Shown here one piece after another: positions 29,519-37,843 of a DNA stretch of 50,442 nt. Made by a program: the position numbers and the translations under genes. Location of the stretch: assembly GCA_016781845.1 (NCBI GenBank), contig JADDPP010000151.1, forward strand, positions 1-50,442, written 5' to 3'. Numbering within the stretch: position 1 is the first letter of the stretch; every line of letters begins with the position of its first letter. This stretch comes from Rubrobacter sp. Its GTDB lineage: Bacteria > Chloroflexota > Chloroflexia > Thermobaculales > Thermobaculaceae. The notes below the pieces were generated by a model. That model was not told the DNA's origin. It searched no databases and saw only the letters and a program-made list of their open reading frames with translations.

Positions 29519-30364
29519 TCAACCATGCTCCCCAATGAACCAGTCCAAACCCTCGTGCGCGATGTCGGGCGGCACCGTGTGCGGCCCGTCGAACTCCCTA
29601 TAGGTCACGTCGTAGCCTGCGCGCTGGACCTGCGGAACAATCCGGCGACTGCACACGTTTATGGGTAGAACCTGGTCGTGTACGCCGTGGGAGATGAACA
29701 GGCGTGGCTCGCCCTCCTGCCTGGCCGGGGCAATGAAGCCCGGCGAGAACGCTAGGACGTGGGTGAACAGGTCGCCGTTCGTGATGCCCACCGAGAGCGC
29801 GTACGAGGCCCCATCGGAGAACCCGCCGACGGCGATGTGCGCGGGGTCCACGGCGTAGCGCTCAAACGTATGTTCGAGCGCGCGGTTGATAAAGGCGATG
29901 TCGGGACCGTACGCTCCGAGAATCACGTCCCACGTCTGCCGGCGCGACTCAGGCGCGAGCAGGATGAGCCCGGCCCTATCCGCAAGGTCAAGAAGTGGTG
30001 CGATGCCGTGGCGCGCATTGCCACCAGCGCCGTGTAGCATCAACGCGAGCGGAGCGGGACGGTCCGCCTTGTAGCCCGAGGGCACGCGGAGGAGTCCGTC
30101 GCGGCCGCTGCCCAGACCTAGCGGCCGCAGGCCCAACTGCGGAGTCCCCTCTCTCACCGGGGGTCCTGGTCGCGCAAGCAGGCGCCCCTGCTCGGCTGTC
30201 TCGGCTCCCGAATCCTGCCGTCTGTTTCTTCTCATCAGTACACTCCCCTCCAGTCGGTCCGCGCCGTACGCCCCGAGAGCGAGCGTGGCGATGCCTCCCA
30301 GCCCTATGGCGAGCAGGCGCCGCCGCGTCAGCCGAGACCGTCTACCGGCTGTCAGCCCTGCCAT
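29519..30364 (-). CDS. Tat-exported alpha/beta hydrolase (PHB depolymerase/esterase-like)
   Basis: 'RSRLTRRRLLAIGLGG' Tat-like signal; 'LMLHGAGGNARHG', 'VGGFSDGASYAL' nucleophile elbow; GGAGGGG RBS at ATG 30364. Confidence 0.85.
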   Translation of the reverse strand: MAGLTAGRRSRLTRRRLLAIGLGGIATLALGAYGADRLEGSVLMRRNRRQDSGAETAEQGRLLARPGPPVREGTPQLGLRPLGLGSGRDGLLRVPSGYKADRPAPLALMLHGAGGNARHGIAPLLDLADRAGLILLAPESRRQTWDVILGAYGPDIAFINRALEHTFERYAVDPAHIAVGGFSDGASYALSVGITNGDLFTHVLAFSPGFIAPARQEGEPRLFISHGVHDQVLPINVCSRRIVPQVQRAGYDVTYREFDGPHTVPPDIAHEGLDWFIGEHG

Positions 30365-30513
30365 GATCCCCTCCGGCTGTACTGCTCCGAACGAACCCCA
30401 TATCTCGGCTTGCGGTTCTGGACCTGCTCTCGCCGTGTCAGATAGGAGCCTTCGATGCAAGAAGGAGGCCGCACGTCGGGATGTGGGGTACACTCTCGGC
30501 AGGAGGAAGAGAG

Positions 30514-30939
30514 ATGAGGAAGATGACCGACGCTGAGCTGAAGGACTTTCTAACGGTCAGTGCGCGCACGGGCAAGCTTGCCACCGTACGGGAGGATGGA
30601 CGGCCGCACGTCGTGCCAGTCTGGTACAACCTCGACGGTGAGGATATTGTGTTCAGCACCTGGCATACAACGGTCAAGGCGGCGAACATGCGCCGCGACC
30701 CCCGAGTCTGCCTCTGCGTGGACGAGGAGACACCACCCTACTCGTTCGTCATGATAGAGGGCACGGCGGCACTGGATGGCGATCTGGGCCAGTTGCGGTA
30801 CTGGGCGACGCGCATCGCGGGCAGATATATGGGCGCCGAACTCGCTGACGCGTACGGCGAGCGAAACAGCGTGGAGGGAGAACTACTCGTGCGGGTCACA
30901 CCGACCAGGATCATCGCGCAAAAGGGCATCGCTGACTAG
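30514..30939 (+). CDS. PPOX-class, probable F420-dependent flavin-fold enzyme
   Basis: 'GKLATVREDGRPHVVPVWYNLDGEDIVFSTWHTTVKAANMRRDPRVCLCVDEE'; GGAGGA RBS. Confidence 0.88.
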   Translation: MRKMTDAELKDFLTVSARTGKLATVREDGRPHVVPVWYNLDGEDIVFSTWHTTVKAANMRRDPRVCLCVDEETPPYSFVMIEGTAALDGDLGQLRYWATRIAGRYMGAELADAYGERNSVEGELLVRVTPTRIIAQKGIAD

Positions 30940-31841
30940 AAGCCCCGGCCGAATATCTCGTCCACAGGGACGCTGAAGCCTCGCAGCACGTCGCCTCCGT
31001 CCAGCGTGTCGCCTGCACGCAACTCCTGAGGCTCCCCACCGGGCGTGTATACCGTAACCGAGCGTGCTGGCGGCGACACCATCAGCACCATCCGCACGCC
31101 AACCGCGAGGTACGTCTTCAGCTTCGCCTCGTAATATCCTGGCCGCTCGCTTGGAGACAGCACCTCGACAACCAGATCCAGCACGACGGGCCAGTAGCCG
31201 GTCTCAGGGATCTGTATCTGCCGCAGAAGCTCAGTTGAGACAAAGAAGACGTCCGGCTGCGCCCAGACGCAAGGCGGCAGAGTATCGTAGCGTGCGTTCA
31301 CGTCCTCACTGACCTCGTTGAGCCGCTGCGTCAGGGCCATGCGCTCATCCTCATACCGCGATATCAGCCCGGTAGTGCTGACGTGGTAGAAGGCGAGGGA
31401 GGCGCCGAGCGTGGCAAGCTGCTGGGGCGGGAGCGGTTGCACCTGGTTGGGAGCTAGCCCCTCCCAACGAGAGCTCGCTGATGTCGGCGCTCCAGGAAGC
31501 CATTCCTGCGCGTCGAAGAGATAACCGTCCAGTTGCACGATCGTGTCGCCACCGCTTGTCCTTGCGAGACCGGGCACTCCCGTGAAGCCACCGGCTCGAC
31601 TCGACATCAGTGTCCGGTGTATGAATCGCAGACTCCTCTCGTCGAACCCGTCCGGCCACCGGCGCAGGCACCACGAACCCACCGTATCCTCTACACGCGC
31701 GAAGCTGCTGCCGCTGAATCCTGAGGAGCCCCCAAGACTGGAGAAGACGCATGAGCCTTGGAAGAACACGTCCGCTGCATCTCGCAGTTCAGGAACGGCC
31801 AGGTGGTGTCCGTTCTCTGCCGCCCCTTTCTCCTCGCTCAT
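30936..31841 (-). CDS. Chimeric ORF: phosphotransferase (APH-like) N-terminal region joined to Uma2-type endonuclease region
   Basis: N-term 'GGSSGFSGSSFARVEDTVGSWCLRRWPDGFDERSLRFIHRTL...WLPG'; C-term 'WAQPDVFFVS...DLVVEVLSPSERPGYYEAKLKTYLAVGVRMVLMVSP' (Uma2). Confidence 0.75.
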   Translation of the reverse strand: MSEEKGAAENGHHLAVPELRDAADVFFQGSCVFSSLGGSSGFSGSSFARVEDTVGSWCLRRWPDGFDERSLRFIHRTLMSSRAGGFTGVPGLARTSGGDTIVQLDGYLFDAQEWLPGAPTSASSRWEGLAPNQVQPLPPQQLATLGASLAFYHVSTTGLISRYEDERMALTQRLNEVSEDVNARYDTLPPCVWAQPDVFFVSTELLRQIQIPETGYWPVVLDLVVEVLSPSERPGYYEAKLKTYLAVGVRMVLMVSPPARSVTVYTPGGEPQELRAGDTLDGGDVLRGFSVPVDEIFGRGF

Positions 31842-32046
31842 ACTGCTTTCTCTCGAGTCTGTCCTGCTGATGACCGCTTTTTGCCGAGATGACCAAGGCG
31901 TTCGCCGTGCGGAACGTCTCACCTCAAGCAGCGCGGCGTAGCGGGTCGTCAGTCCACGGGTTGACGCAAGACAACCCGCTGCGGTCTACCTCGCCGGGGT
32001 GACCGCGGTGGCAACGTTGTGGTTGGGTCAGGTCGCCCGGACCGCG

Positions 32047-33156
32047 CTATCCCCAGATACGCTGCGCCGTCTCGGTAAGCACGCGCAGCTTGTACCGTTC
32101 GTCTTCAACCGTGATGGCATTGCCGATAACGGACGTAGAGAAACCGCACTGAGGACTTATGGCGAGCCGCTCAAGCGGAACGTAGCTCGCGGCCTCACGG
32201 ATGCGCTCCTCCAATTCGTCTGGCGTCTCGCGCCGCCCCGTCTTCGTAGTAACCAGGCCCAGGACGGCGATTTTCTCCTCCGGTACATACGCGAGAGGCT
32301 CGAAGCCACCGGAGCGCTCATCGTCGTACTCGAGCATCAGCCGCTCGGCTCGAACGCCCGCGAAGATTCGCCGGGCTATCGGCTCGTAGGAGCCGGAGGC
32401 GAGCCAGCGCGAACCCTGGTTGCCACGGCACAGGTGGAACGCAAACGTGACACCGTGAAAGGGCTGCATCACGTAGTTGTCGAGCTCTATGCCGCGCGCC
32501 AGCCACCTGTCGAGATTCCACCCCTGTCCCTCATAGAAAGCGCGCGTCCTGGGGTCGAGCAGGAGGGGGTAATGCGGCGCGTCGAGCTGGATGTACGTGC
32601 AGCCGAGCCGTACCAGCTCCTCCACTTCCTCGCGAAGTATGACAGCAATGTCCTCGAGGAAGCTGTCGAGCGTGGGGTACGCCTCCCTTGATAGATCGGG
32701 AGACCAGAAGTTCGCCCAGAGGCTGGGGCTGGGGAGGGTGATCTTTACGGTCTTGTCCGTGCGGGCGCGCATGTACACGAACTCCTCGACAGAGAGGTGC
32801 CGCCTGCGCTGAAGCTTACTCACCGCGCCTAGTCTCGTCGGTCGCGGCGTGGACTTGTTGCCCACCGAGCCCTCGCCGTGCCACTCTCCCCACAGAAACG
32901 CGGTTATGTCACGCTCGCCAAAGCCTTCCACGGCGTCGGTCATTTGGCTCTGGAATGACTCACGGCGCATCTCGCCGTCGGTGACGACTTCCAGCCCGGC
33001 CTCGATCTGAAGAGCGAGCGCCTCGTCCACGGCGCGGTCCTCGACTCGCTTGAACTCCGAAGGTGAAAGCTCGCCCCGGGCCACCCGCTCACGGGCTTCG
33101 AGCAGTTCCGGGGGACGGAGCAGGCTGCCGACAATATCGGCTCGGCTGGTTATCAT
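32047..33156 (-). CDS. Cobalamin-independent methionine synthase (MetE C-terminal domain)-like protein
   Basis: 'GSLLRPPELLEAR', 'VTDGEMRRESF', 'TYIQLDAPHYPLL', 'ISPQCGFSTS'. Confidence 0.9.
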   Translation of the reverse strand: MITSRADIVGSLLRPPELLEARERVARGELSPSEFKRVEDRAVDEALALQIEAGLEVVTDGEMRRESFQSQMTDAVEGFGERDITAFLWGEWHGEGSVGNKSTPRPTRLGAVSKLQRRRHLSVEEFVYMRARTDKTVKITLPSPSLWANFWSPDLSREAYPTLDSFLEDIAVILREEVEELVRLGCTYIQLDAPHYPLLLDPRTRAFYEGQGWNLDRWLARGIELDNYVMQPFHGVTFAFHLCRGNQGSRWLASGSYEPIARRIFAGVRAERLMLEYDDERSGGFEPLAYVPEEKIAVLGLVTTKTGRRETPDELEERIREAASYVPLERLAISPQCGFSTSVIGNAITVEDERYKLRVLTETAQRIWG

Positions 33157-33290
33157 CGTAGGAACGAACCTCCATAGAGTGAGGGCTGCGAGCGTCGGGC
33201 GACCGTGTGAGGCGCCCCTATGCAGTCAGAAGTAGTGGTATCATCGAAGGGAAGAGGCGTTCTCCTGAGCCGCTCTCCGCCAGCTCAGGG

Positions 33291-33944
33291 CTATTCGAAT
33301 GCGCGGCGCCTGCGCTTGCGACCGAACAGCTGACCGCCCAGCCAGCCGAGCAGCGCGCCGAACACACCAAAGATGATGAGCAGGGTCACAATCGCGAAGG
33401 CCAGCCCCCCCCAGGCGCTGGAGTCGGACAGGAAAGGCAACGTCTGCCCCGTGATCTGCTGGATCTGTGCGTACAGCGCCACCGCGAGTCCCGCGAGTGT
33501 CGACAGGTACACTATCCCTGCCAGCGAGCCCGCACGGACAGGGCTTGCAAACCTGCGCGAAGCGACGCCGCCCGTAGCCAGCAGCAGAAGTACCGAGCCA
33601 AGCAGGACCATCAGTTGAGTCACCCCCGCCCCTAGCGCTGGTCTAATAGCCTGGATGCTGAGGTAGAACAGGGTGAGCAGCACGCCGAAGACCAATCCGA
33701 TTGGTAGGGCGCTCCGGGTGCGCTCCTCACGGGGAGCGGTGTAGCGGGGCGGGGGTGTGGCGACGGCCGGATCATCCGCGGCAGTCGGGCCGGGCCGGGC
33801 GAGCACGCGGCGAACGTCCTCACTCGTAACCTTGAGCTTCTCCCCCTGCAGATAGATCGCGAGCTGGCTGGGACTCCAGCCCGGATTCCTGCGCGCAAGC
33901 TCTCGTATCCTCTCCTCTACCTGTTGTGGTGGTCTACGGCTCAA
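33291..33944 (-). CDS. Hypothetical membrane protein with N-terminal helical/HTH-like segment
   Basis: 217 aa; 'VEERIRELARRNPGWSPSQLAIYLQGEKLKVTSEDVRRVL' followed by several TM helices. Confidence 0.65.
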   Translation of the reverse strand: MSRRPPQQVEERIRELARRNPGWSPSQLAIYLQGEKLKVTSEDVRRVLARPGPTAADDPAVATPPPRYTAPREERTRSALPIGLVFGVLLTLFYLSIQAIRPALGAGVTQLMVLLGSVLLLLATGGVASRRFASPVRAGSLAGIVYLSTLAGLAVALYAQIQQITGQTLPFLSDSSAWGGLAFAIVTLLIIFGVFGALLGWLGGQLFGRKRRRRAFE

Positions 33945-34193
33945 AGCTGGACTCCCTGTCTATATCGAGTTAGGTTCCGAGCGCTCGTCTCGCGTTCGTA
34001 TTCCTGGACGCGGCACGATAGCAATTGTACGCCTGAGGATTATACAGCAGGACCGGTGGCAGCAACGAGCACGCCACCGTGGCGGCTTGCGGAAGCTCGC
34101 GGGAGCAGTACTGCCGCCGCCCTCGCCCGCTCATCCCTGGTCCCCTGTCCGGTATAGTTGCGCCGTGAAGAGACGAGTCAGGGGGGTACGAAA

Positions 34194-34973
34194 GTGTTCG
34201 TGGGAGAGCTGGAGACGGCGGTGGCAGCGGCGAGGGCGGCGGGCGAGGTGCTGCACCGCTATCTGAGCCAGGGCATTACGGTGCGCTATAAGGGGCCTGT
34301 GGACCTCGTCACGCAAGCGGACGTGGAAGCGGAGCGAGTGATTACGGGGATGTTGCGCGAGGCGTATCCCACTTATGGCTTCCTGGCTGAGGAAGGAGGT
34401 CGGTCTGAGGGGGAGAGCGACGCGCGCTGGATAATTGATCCCCTCGACGGTACAACGAATTACGCGCACGGCTTCCCAGCGTTCGCGGTCTCAATCGCGC
34501 TACAGCGTGCAGGAGAGGTGGTCGCGGGTGTCGTGTACGACCCGGTGCGCGATGAGTTGTTCGCGGCGCAACGAGGACAGGGCGCGACGCTCAATGGACA
34601 GCCGCTGCGGGTATCGGAGACGCAGGAGCTGGGCCGGGCGCTGCTTGCTACCGGATTCCCCTACGACCTGGGGAAGCTGCCTGCGGCGCTCGAGTTGTTC
34701 GGCCAATTCGTCGCGGCCACCCAGGGAGTGCGCCGGGCAGGGTCGGCGGCTCTGGATGTCTGCTACGTGGCGGCGGGGCGGCTCGACGGCTACTACGAGC
34801 GCGGCATCTGGGCGTGGGACATCGCGGCTGGAAGCCTCATCCTCACCGAGGCCGGTGGGACGGTCAGCGACTTCCGCGGCGGCCCGCTCGATATCGAGGG
34901 CAGGGAGATGGTGGCGACGAACGGCCCGCTGCATCCCCAGGTGGTGGAGATTACGGGCGGCGCAAGCGCCTGA
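34194..34973 (+). CDS. Inositol monophosphatase family protein
   Basis: 'YGFLAEEGG', 'WIIDPLDGTTNYAHGFPAFAVSIAL', 'IWAWDIAAGSLILTEAGG'; GTG start 34194. Confidence 0.95.
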   Translation: MFVGELETAVAAARAAGEVLHRYLSQGITVRYKGPVDLVTQADVEAERVITGMLREAYPTYGFLAEEGGRSEGESDARWIIDPLDGTTNYAHGFPAFAVSIALQRAGEVVAGVVYDPVRDELFAAQRGQGATLNGQPLRVSETQELGRALLATGFPYDLGKLPAALELFGQFVAATQGVRRAGSAALDVCYVAAGRLDGYYERGIWAWDIAAGSLILTEAGGTVSDFRGGPLDIEGREMVATNGPLHPQVVEITGGASA

Positions 34974-35152
34974 GAGTTCTGGTGGCCTCCGCGGCAGAAG
35001 GTTTTCAGCGGGCGCGGAACGATTGACTGCTAGAAGCGGCAGGTGCGATGCGGGTAGAGCGCGAACCCGGGTGGCGGCAAGCACAGGCTGACATTGGGAA
35101 TCTTCGGCGGCTAGTAGAACTTGGCGCGCCCTATGTCGTTCCATAGTGGCAG

Positions 35153-35177
35153 TGAGACGTTGCGTGCAACATCTCTA
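35153..35177. repeat. GAGACGTTGC-family palindrome copy
   Basis: TGAGACGTTGCGTGCAACATCTCTA. Confidence 0.7.
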
Positions 35178-35228
35178 CGCTGGCCCCTCGTCCTAGCCGC
35201 TGCGCTTGCGTAACTTTCCTTACCGTAC

Positions 35229-36341
35229 GTGCGTTCTACAGACAGGGGCTGGCGGAGTAAGGATAGTTACGGGTTGAGCCTGAAGTTTCTGGGTCTTCTG
35301 GTAATTGCAGTGACCACCCTGTCGCTTGCCGCTTGTGGTCCCTGGGGTGCGAGGAACGAAGATGTAGCTGTCGTACGCACGCCACCGACTGCTACCGAGG
35401 CGACGCAGACCATCGCGCGTGCAGCCACCGCCCGTACCGCACCCACTTCGGTGGAGAGCCCCGTCCCTACCTCTCGCCATGTACACCCTCCAACCTCCAC
35501 GCCTACGCGGGCGCCAGAACCGACCGCTACTCCAACTGCCAGCCCGCTCCCCACGGCAAGCCCGACTCGCGAACCTGCGCCCACCGCGACACCACGGCGT
35601 ACCCTCACTCCGACTCCGAGCCCTGCTGACACCCCTACGCCAGAGCCAACCCCGACTCGCCCGCCCACGAGCGTTCCGAGTCCCTCACCCACGCCTCACC
35701 GATCCGGCTCCGCGAAGACCATCAGGAAGCTGGGGACCTCGCGCAAGGTTGTGGCGCTGACGTTTGACGCGGGCGCCGATGCCGGGTACACCGGGCAGAT
35801 ACTCGATACCCTCTCCGCCAGACGAGTGAGGGCGATGTTCGGGGTGACGGGGAAGTGGGCGAAGGCGAACCCAGAACTCATGGAGCGTATAGTCAACGAG
35901 GGGCACACGGTCATCAACCACACGTACACCCACCGATCCCTCACCGGCTATTCCACGGGAGAGCAGCCGCTCTCCTATGATGAGCGCGCCGACGAGCTGT
36001 GGAAGACGCACTCCCTCATACTGGAGCTCACAGGCGCGAGCACGAAGCCGTACTTCCGCCCGCCGTACGGGGACTACGACGAGTCCGTGCTCTCCGATGT
36101 ATACAGCCGTGGGTACACGTACAACGTTATGTGGAGCGTTGACTCGCTGGGTTGGAAGGGTCTCCCTAAAGAGAAAATCACGGAGCGAGTGCTGGATGGG
36201 CTGGAGCCTGGCGCCATCTACCTGTTCCACGTCGGCTCGCAGTCGCAGGACGGCCCCGCCCTGCCCGGCATCATCTCCGCCTTGCGCGCGCGCGGCTACG
36301 GCTTCGTGACGGTGGACGAGTACCTCAGACCCGAGGGGTGA
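35229..36341 (+). CDS. Lipoprotein polysaccharide deacetylase (NodB-like) with Pro/Thr-rich linker
   Basis: Lipobox-like 'LSLAACGPW'; PT-rich linker; 'VVALTFDAGADAGYTGQILDTL', 'VINHTYTHRSL', 'YFRPPYGDYD'; start may be TTG 35274. Confidence 0.92.
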   Translation: MRSTDRGWRSKDSYGLSLKFLGLLVIAVTTLSLAACGPWGARNEDVAVVRTPPTATEATQTIARAATARTAPTSVESPVPTSRHVHPPTSTPTRAPEPTATPTASPLPTASPTREPAPTATPRRTLTPTPSPADTPTPEPTPTRPPTSVPSPSPTPHRSGSAKTIRKLGTSRKVVALTFDAGADAGYTGQILDTLSARRVRAMFGVTGKWAKANPELMERIVNEGHTVINHTYTHRSLTGYSTGEQPLSYDERADELWKTHSLILELTGASTKPYFRPPYGDYDESVLSDVYSRGYTYNVMWSVDSLGWKGLPKEKITERVLDGLEPGAIYLFHVGSQSQDGPALPGIISALRARGYGFVTVDEYLRPEG

Positions 36342-36539
36342 TAGAGACTCTACCACGGCAGCGTCTGAGGGTTCTGCGGGTACATCTCCCGAGGTATTCC
36401 GTTGTGTCGAATACCCAGTCGGCCGACGGCTGGTGCGCCGAGCCGCAGTCACATCAGGTCGACTTGGCCGAACTGGGGGTACTGTGCTGACTCGGAAGGG
36501 TAACGGCGCCTGCGGGTTGATGCTCAGCACATTCACGCT

Positions 36540-36569
36540 TTGACAGTAGCTTCCTCGTGGTGCTATATT
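36540..36569 (+). promoter_or_regulatory. Sigma70-like promoter upstream of the split TPP riboswitch
   Basis: TTGACA (36540-36545), 18-nt spacer, TATATT (36564-36569). Confidence 0.7.
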
Positions 36570-36582
36570 CCGTCTGACAACA

Positions 36583-36614
36583 TATACGTTTCGCGGGAGC
36601 TTGGGGCAGCCGGG
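36583..36614 (+). ncRNA. 5' half of TPP riboswitch (P1/P2/P3 5' strands) ending in left TSD copy GCCGGG
   Basis: ACGTTTCGCGGGAGCTTGGGGCAGCCGGG; GCGG pairs with CCGT 36905-36908 (P2); GCTTGG pairs with CCGGGC 36871-36876 (P3). Confidence 0.75.
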
Positions 36615-36869
36615 CCCACATTCCGCAGTTAAAAATGAGCAGTTTCACCTATTGTTTTGACGCTCAGGGGCAACGTGGCTTAGCTCTTTGTCGCACTTGC
36701 GAAAGAGATGAAGGGCAGTTGCGGGACTGTGGAAACCGCAAAGCCTTTCAGCCTCGTTGCTTACTTCCCTGTGCTCGCGCTACTGCTACTTTGACTTGAC
36801 ACGTGTTGCTTATACGCAACGAAGACCAAGGTATTATCGAAACTTGCCAATTCTACTGCGGAATGTGGG
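36615..36869. mobile_element. 255-bp MITE-like element inserted in the TPP riboswitch P3 loop
   Basis: Perfect 15-bp TIRs CCCACATTCCGCAGT...ACTGCGGAATGTGGG, imperfect extension to ~30 nt; flanked by GCCGGG direct repeats (36609-36614, 36870-36875); no credible ORF inside. Confidence 0.8.
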
Positions 36870-36946
36870 GCCGGGCTGAGAGGGCGGACATACTCCTCCG
36901 CCGACCGTTGGAACCTGATCCGGGTAATACCGGCGCAGGGATGTAC
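36870..36946 (+). ncRNA. 3' half of TPP riboswitch (CUGAGA, P3a, P2 3', CCUGAUC, P4/P5, P1 3')
   Basis: GCCGGGCTGAGAGGGCGG...CCGCCGACCGTTGGAACCTGATCCGGGTAATACCGGCGCAGGGATGT matches the THI-element consensus. Confidence 0.93.
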
Positions 36947-36965
36947 ACAGCCTTCGTGCATGCCA

Positions 36966-36996
36966 CGCCGCCGGTGCCTCCCGGTCGGCGTTTTTT
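36966..36996 (+). terminator. Riboswitch expression-platform terminator
   Basis: CGCCGCCGG-tgcctc-CCGGtCGGCG followed by TTTTTT. Confidence 0.85.
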
Positions 36997-37021
36997 CTTG
37001 CTGCGTGGAGGTGCGACGAGG

Positions 37022-37843
37022 GTGGCGAGCGTTCGAGGCGTGGCGCGAGCTTCGCAGACTCCGCCGACTGAGGGCGGGGTGTCCGTACGCGGCCTGTCCA
37101 AGACGTACGCGCTCAGTGGGCAACCCCTGCCCGTGCTCCAGGAAATCACGTTCGACGTGCAGCCAGGGGAGTTCGTATCGTTCGTAGGGCCGAGTGGCTC
37201 AGGCAAGAGCACGTTGCTGAATATACTCGCGGGGCTAGAGGAACCGGACAGGGGCGTTGTGACGGCTGGAGGGTCGGCGCGGCGGCTGGGGGGCGTGGCG
37301 TACATGCCCCAGCGGGATGTGCTCCTGCCGTGGCGCTCGGCGCTTGAGAACGCGATCCTCGGACTGGAGGTGAAGGGGGTTCCGAGGCACGAGTCCCGGC
37401 AGTGGGCTCGGGAGTTGTTTGCGGTGGCGGGCCTTGGAGGGTTTGAGGACTCACTGCCGTCCGTGCTCTCAGGCGGGATGAGGCAGCGAGTCGCGTTCCT
37501 GCGCACCGTGCTTACCCCCGGTTCCGTTATGCTGCTTGACGAGCCGTTCGGCGCTCTCGACGCGCTCACCCGCTCCGAGATGCACGAGTGGCTTCTCGGG
37601 CTGTGGGAGCACGGCGACGTTATGTATAACGTCTCCACCACGGTCGTGCTTGTGACTCACGACGTAGAGGAGGCGCTGCTGCTCTCGGACAGGGTCTACG
37701 TGCTCTCCCCCCGCCCTGGCCGCATCAGGCTCGTTCACGAAGTATCGCTGCCCCGTCCGCGCACGCCTGCACTCACGACCACCGAGGAGTTTGTGCGCTC
37801 GAAGGCTGCGCTCCTCGCCGCAGTCCGGGGGGAGGGAGCGTAG
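37022..37843 (+). CDS. ABC transporter ATP-binding protein, ThiZ-like (thiamine precursor uptake)
   Basis: Walker A 'GPSGSGKST', signature 'LSGGMRQRV', Walker B 'VMLLDEPFG', H-loop 'VTHD'; under TPP riboswitch; GTG start 37022 after the terminator. Confidence 0.9.
   Translation: MASVRGVARASQTPPTEGGVSVRGLSKTYALSGQPLPVLQEITFDVQPGEFVSFVGPSGSGKSTLLNILAGLEEPDRGVVTAGGSARRLGGVAYMPQRDVLLPWRSALENAILGLEVKGVPRHESRQWARELFAVAGLGGFEDSLPSVLSGGMRQRVAFLRTVLTPGSVMLLDEPFGALDALTRSEMHEWLLGLWEHGDVMYNVSTTVVLVTHDVEEALLLSDRVYVLSPRPGRIRLVHEVSLPRPRTPALTTTEEFVRSKAALLAAVRGEGA
37616..37633. repeat. In-frame palindrome GACGTTAT-GT-ATAACGTC inside the ABC ATPase gene
   Basis: 8-bp arms around 2-nt centre; translates within 'HGDVMYNVSTT'; resembles the GAGACGTTGC palindrome family. 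Confidence 0.65.

Noticed and set aside
31942-31982. AGCGGGT...ACCCGCT inverted repeat
   Set aside because: Only a 7-bp stem with a long loop; too weak to call as a terminator or repeat element.
36454-36648. Minus-strand ORF 'MKLLIFNCGMWARL...' as an IS transposase fragment
   Set aside because: The match to the plus-strand 'YCGMWGR' peptide is explained by the terminal inverted repeat itself, not by coding sequence.
36803-37021. N-terminal extension of the ABC ATPase ORF
   Set aside because: It covers the TPP riboswitch and terminator; translation must start after the terminator (GTG 37022).
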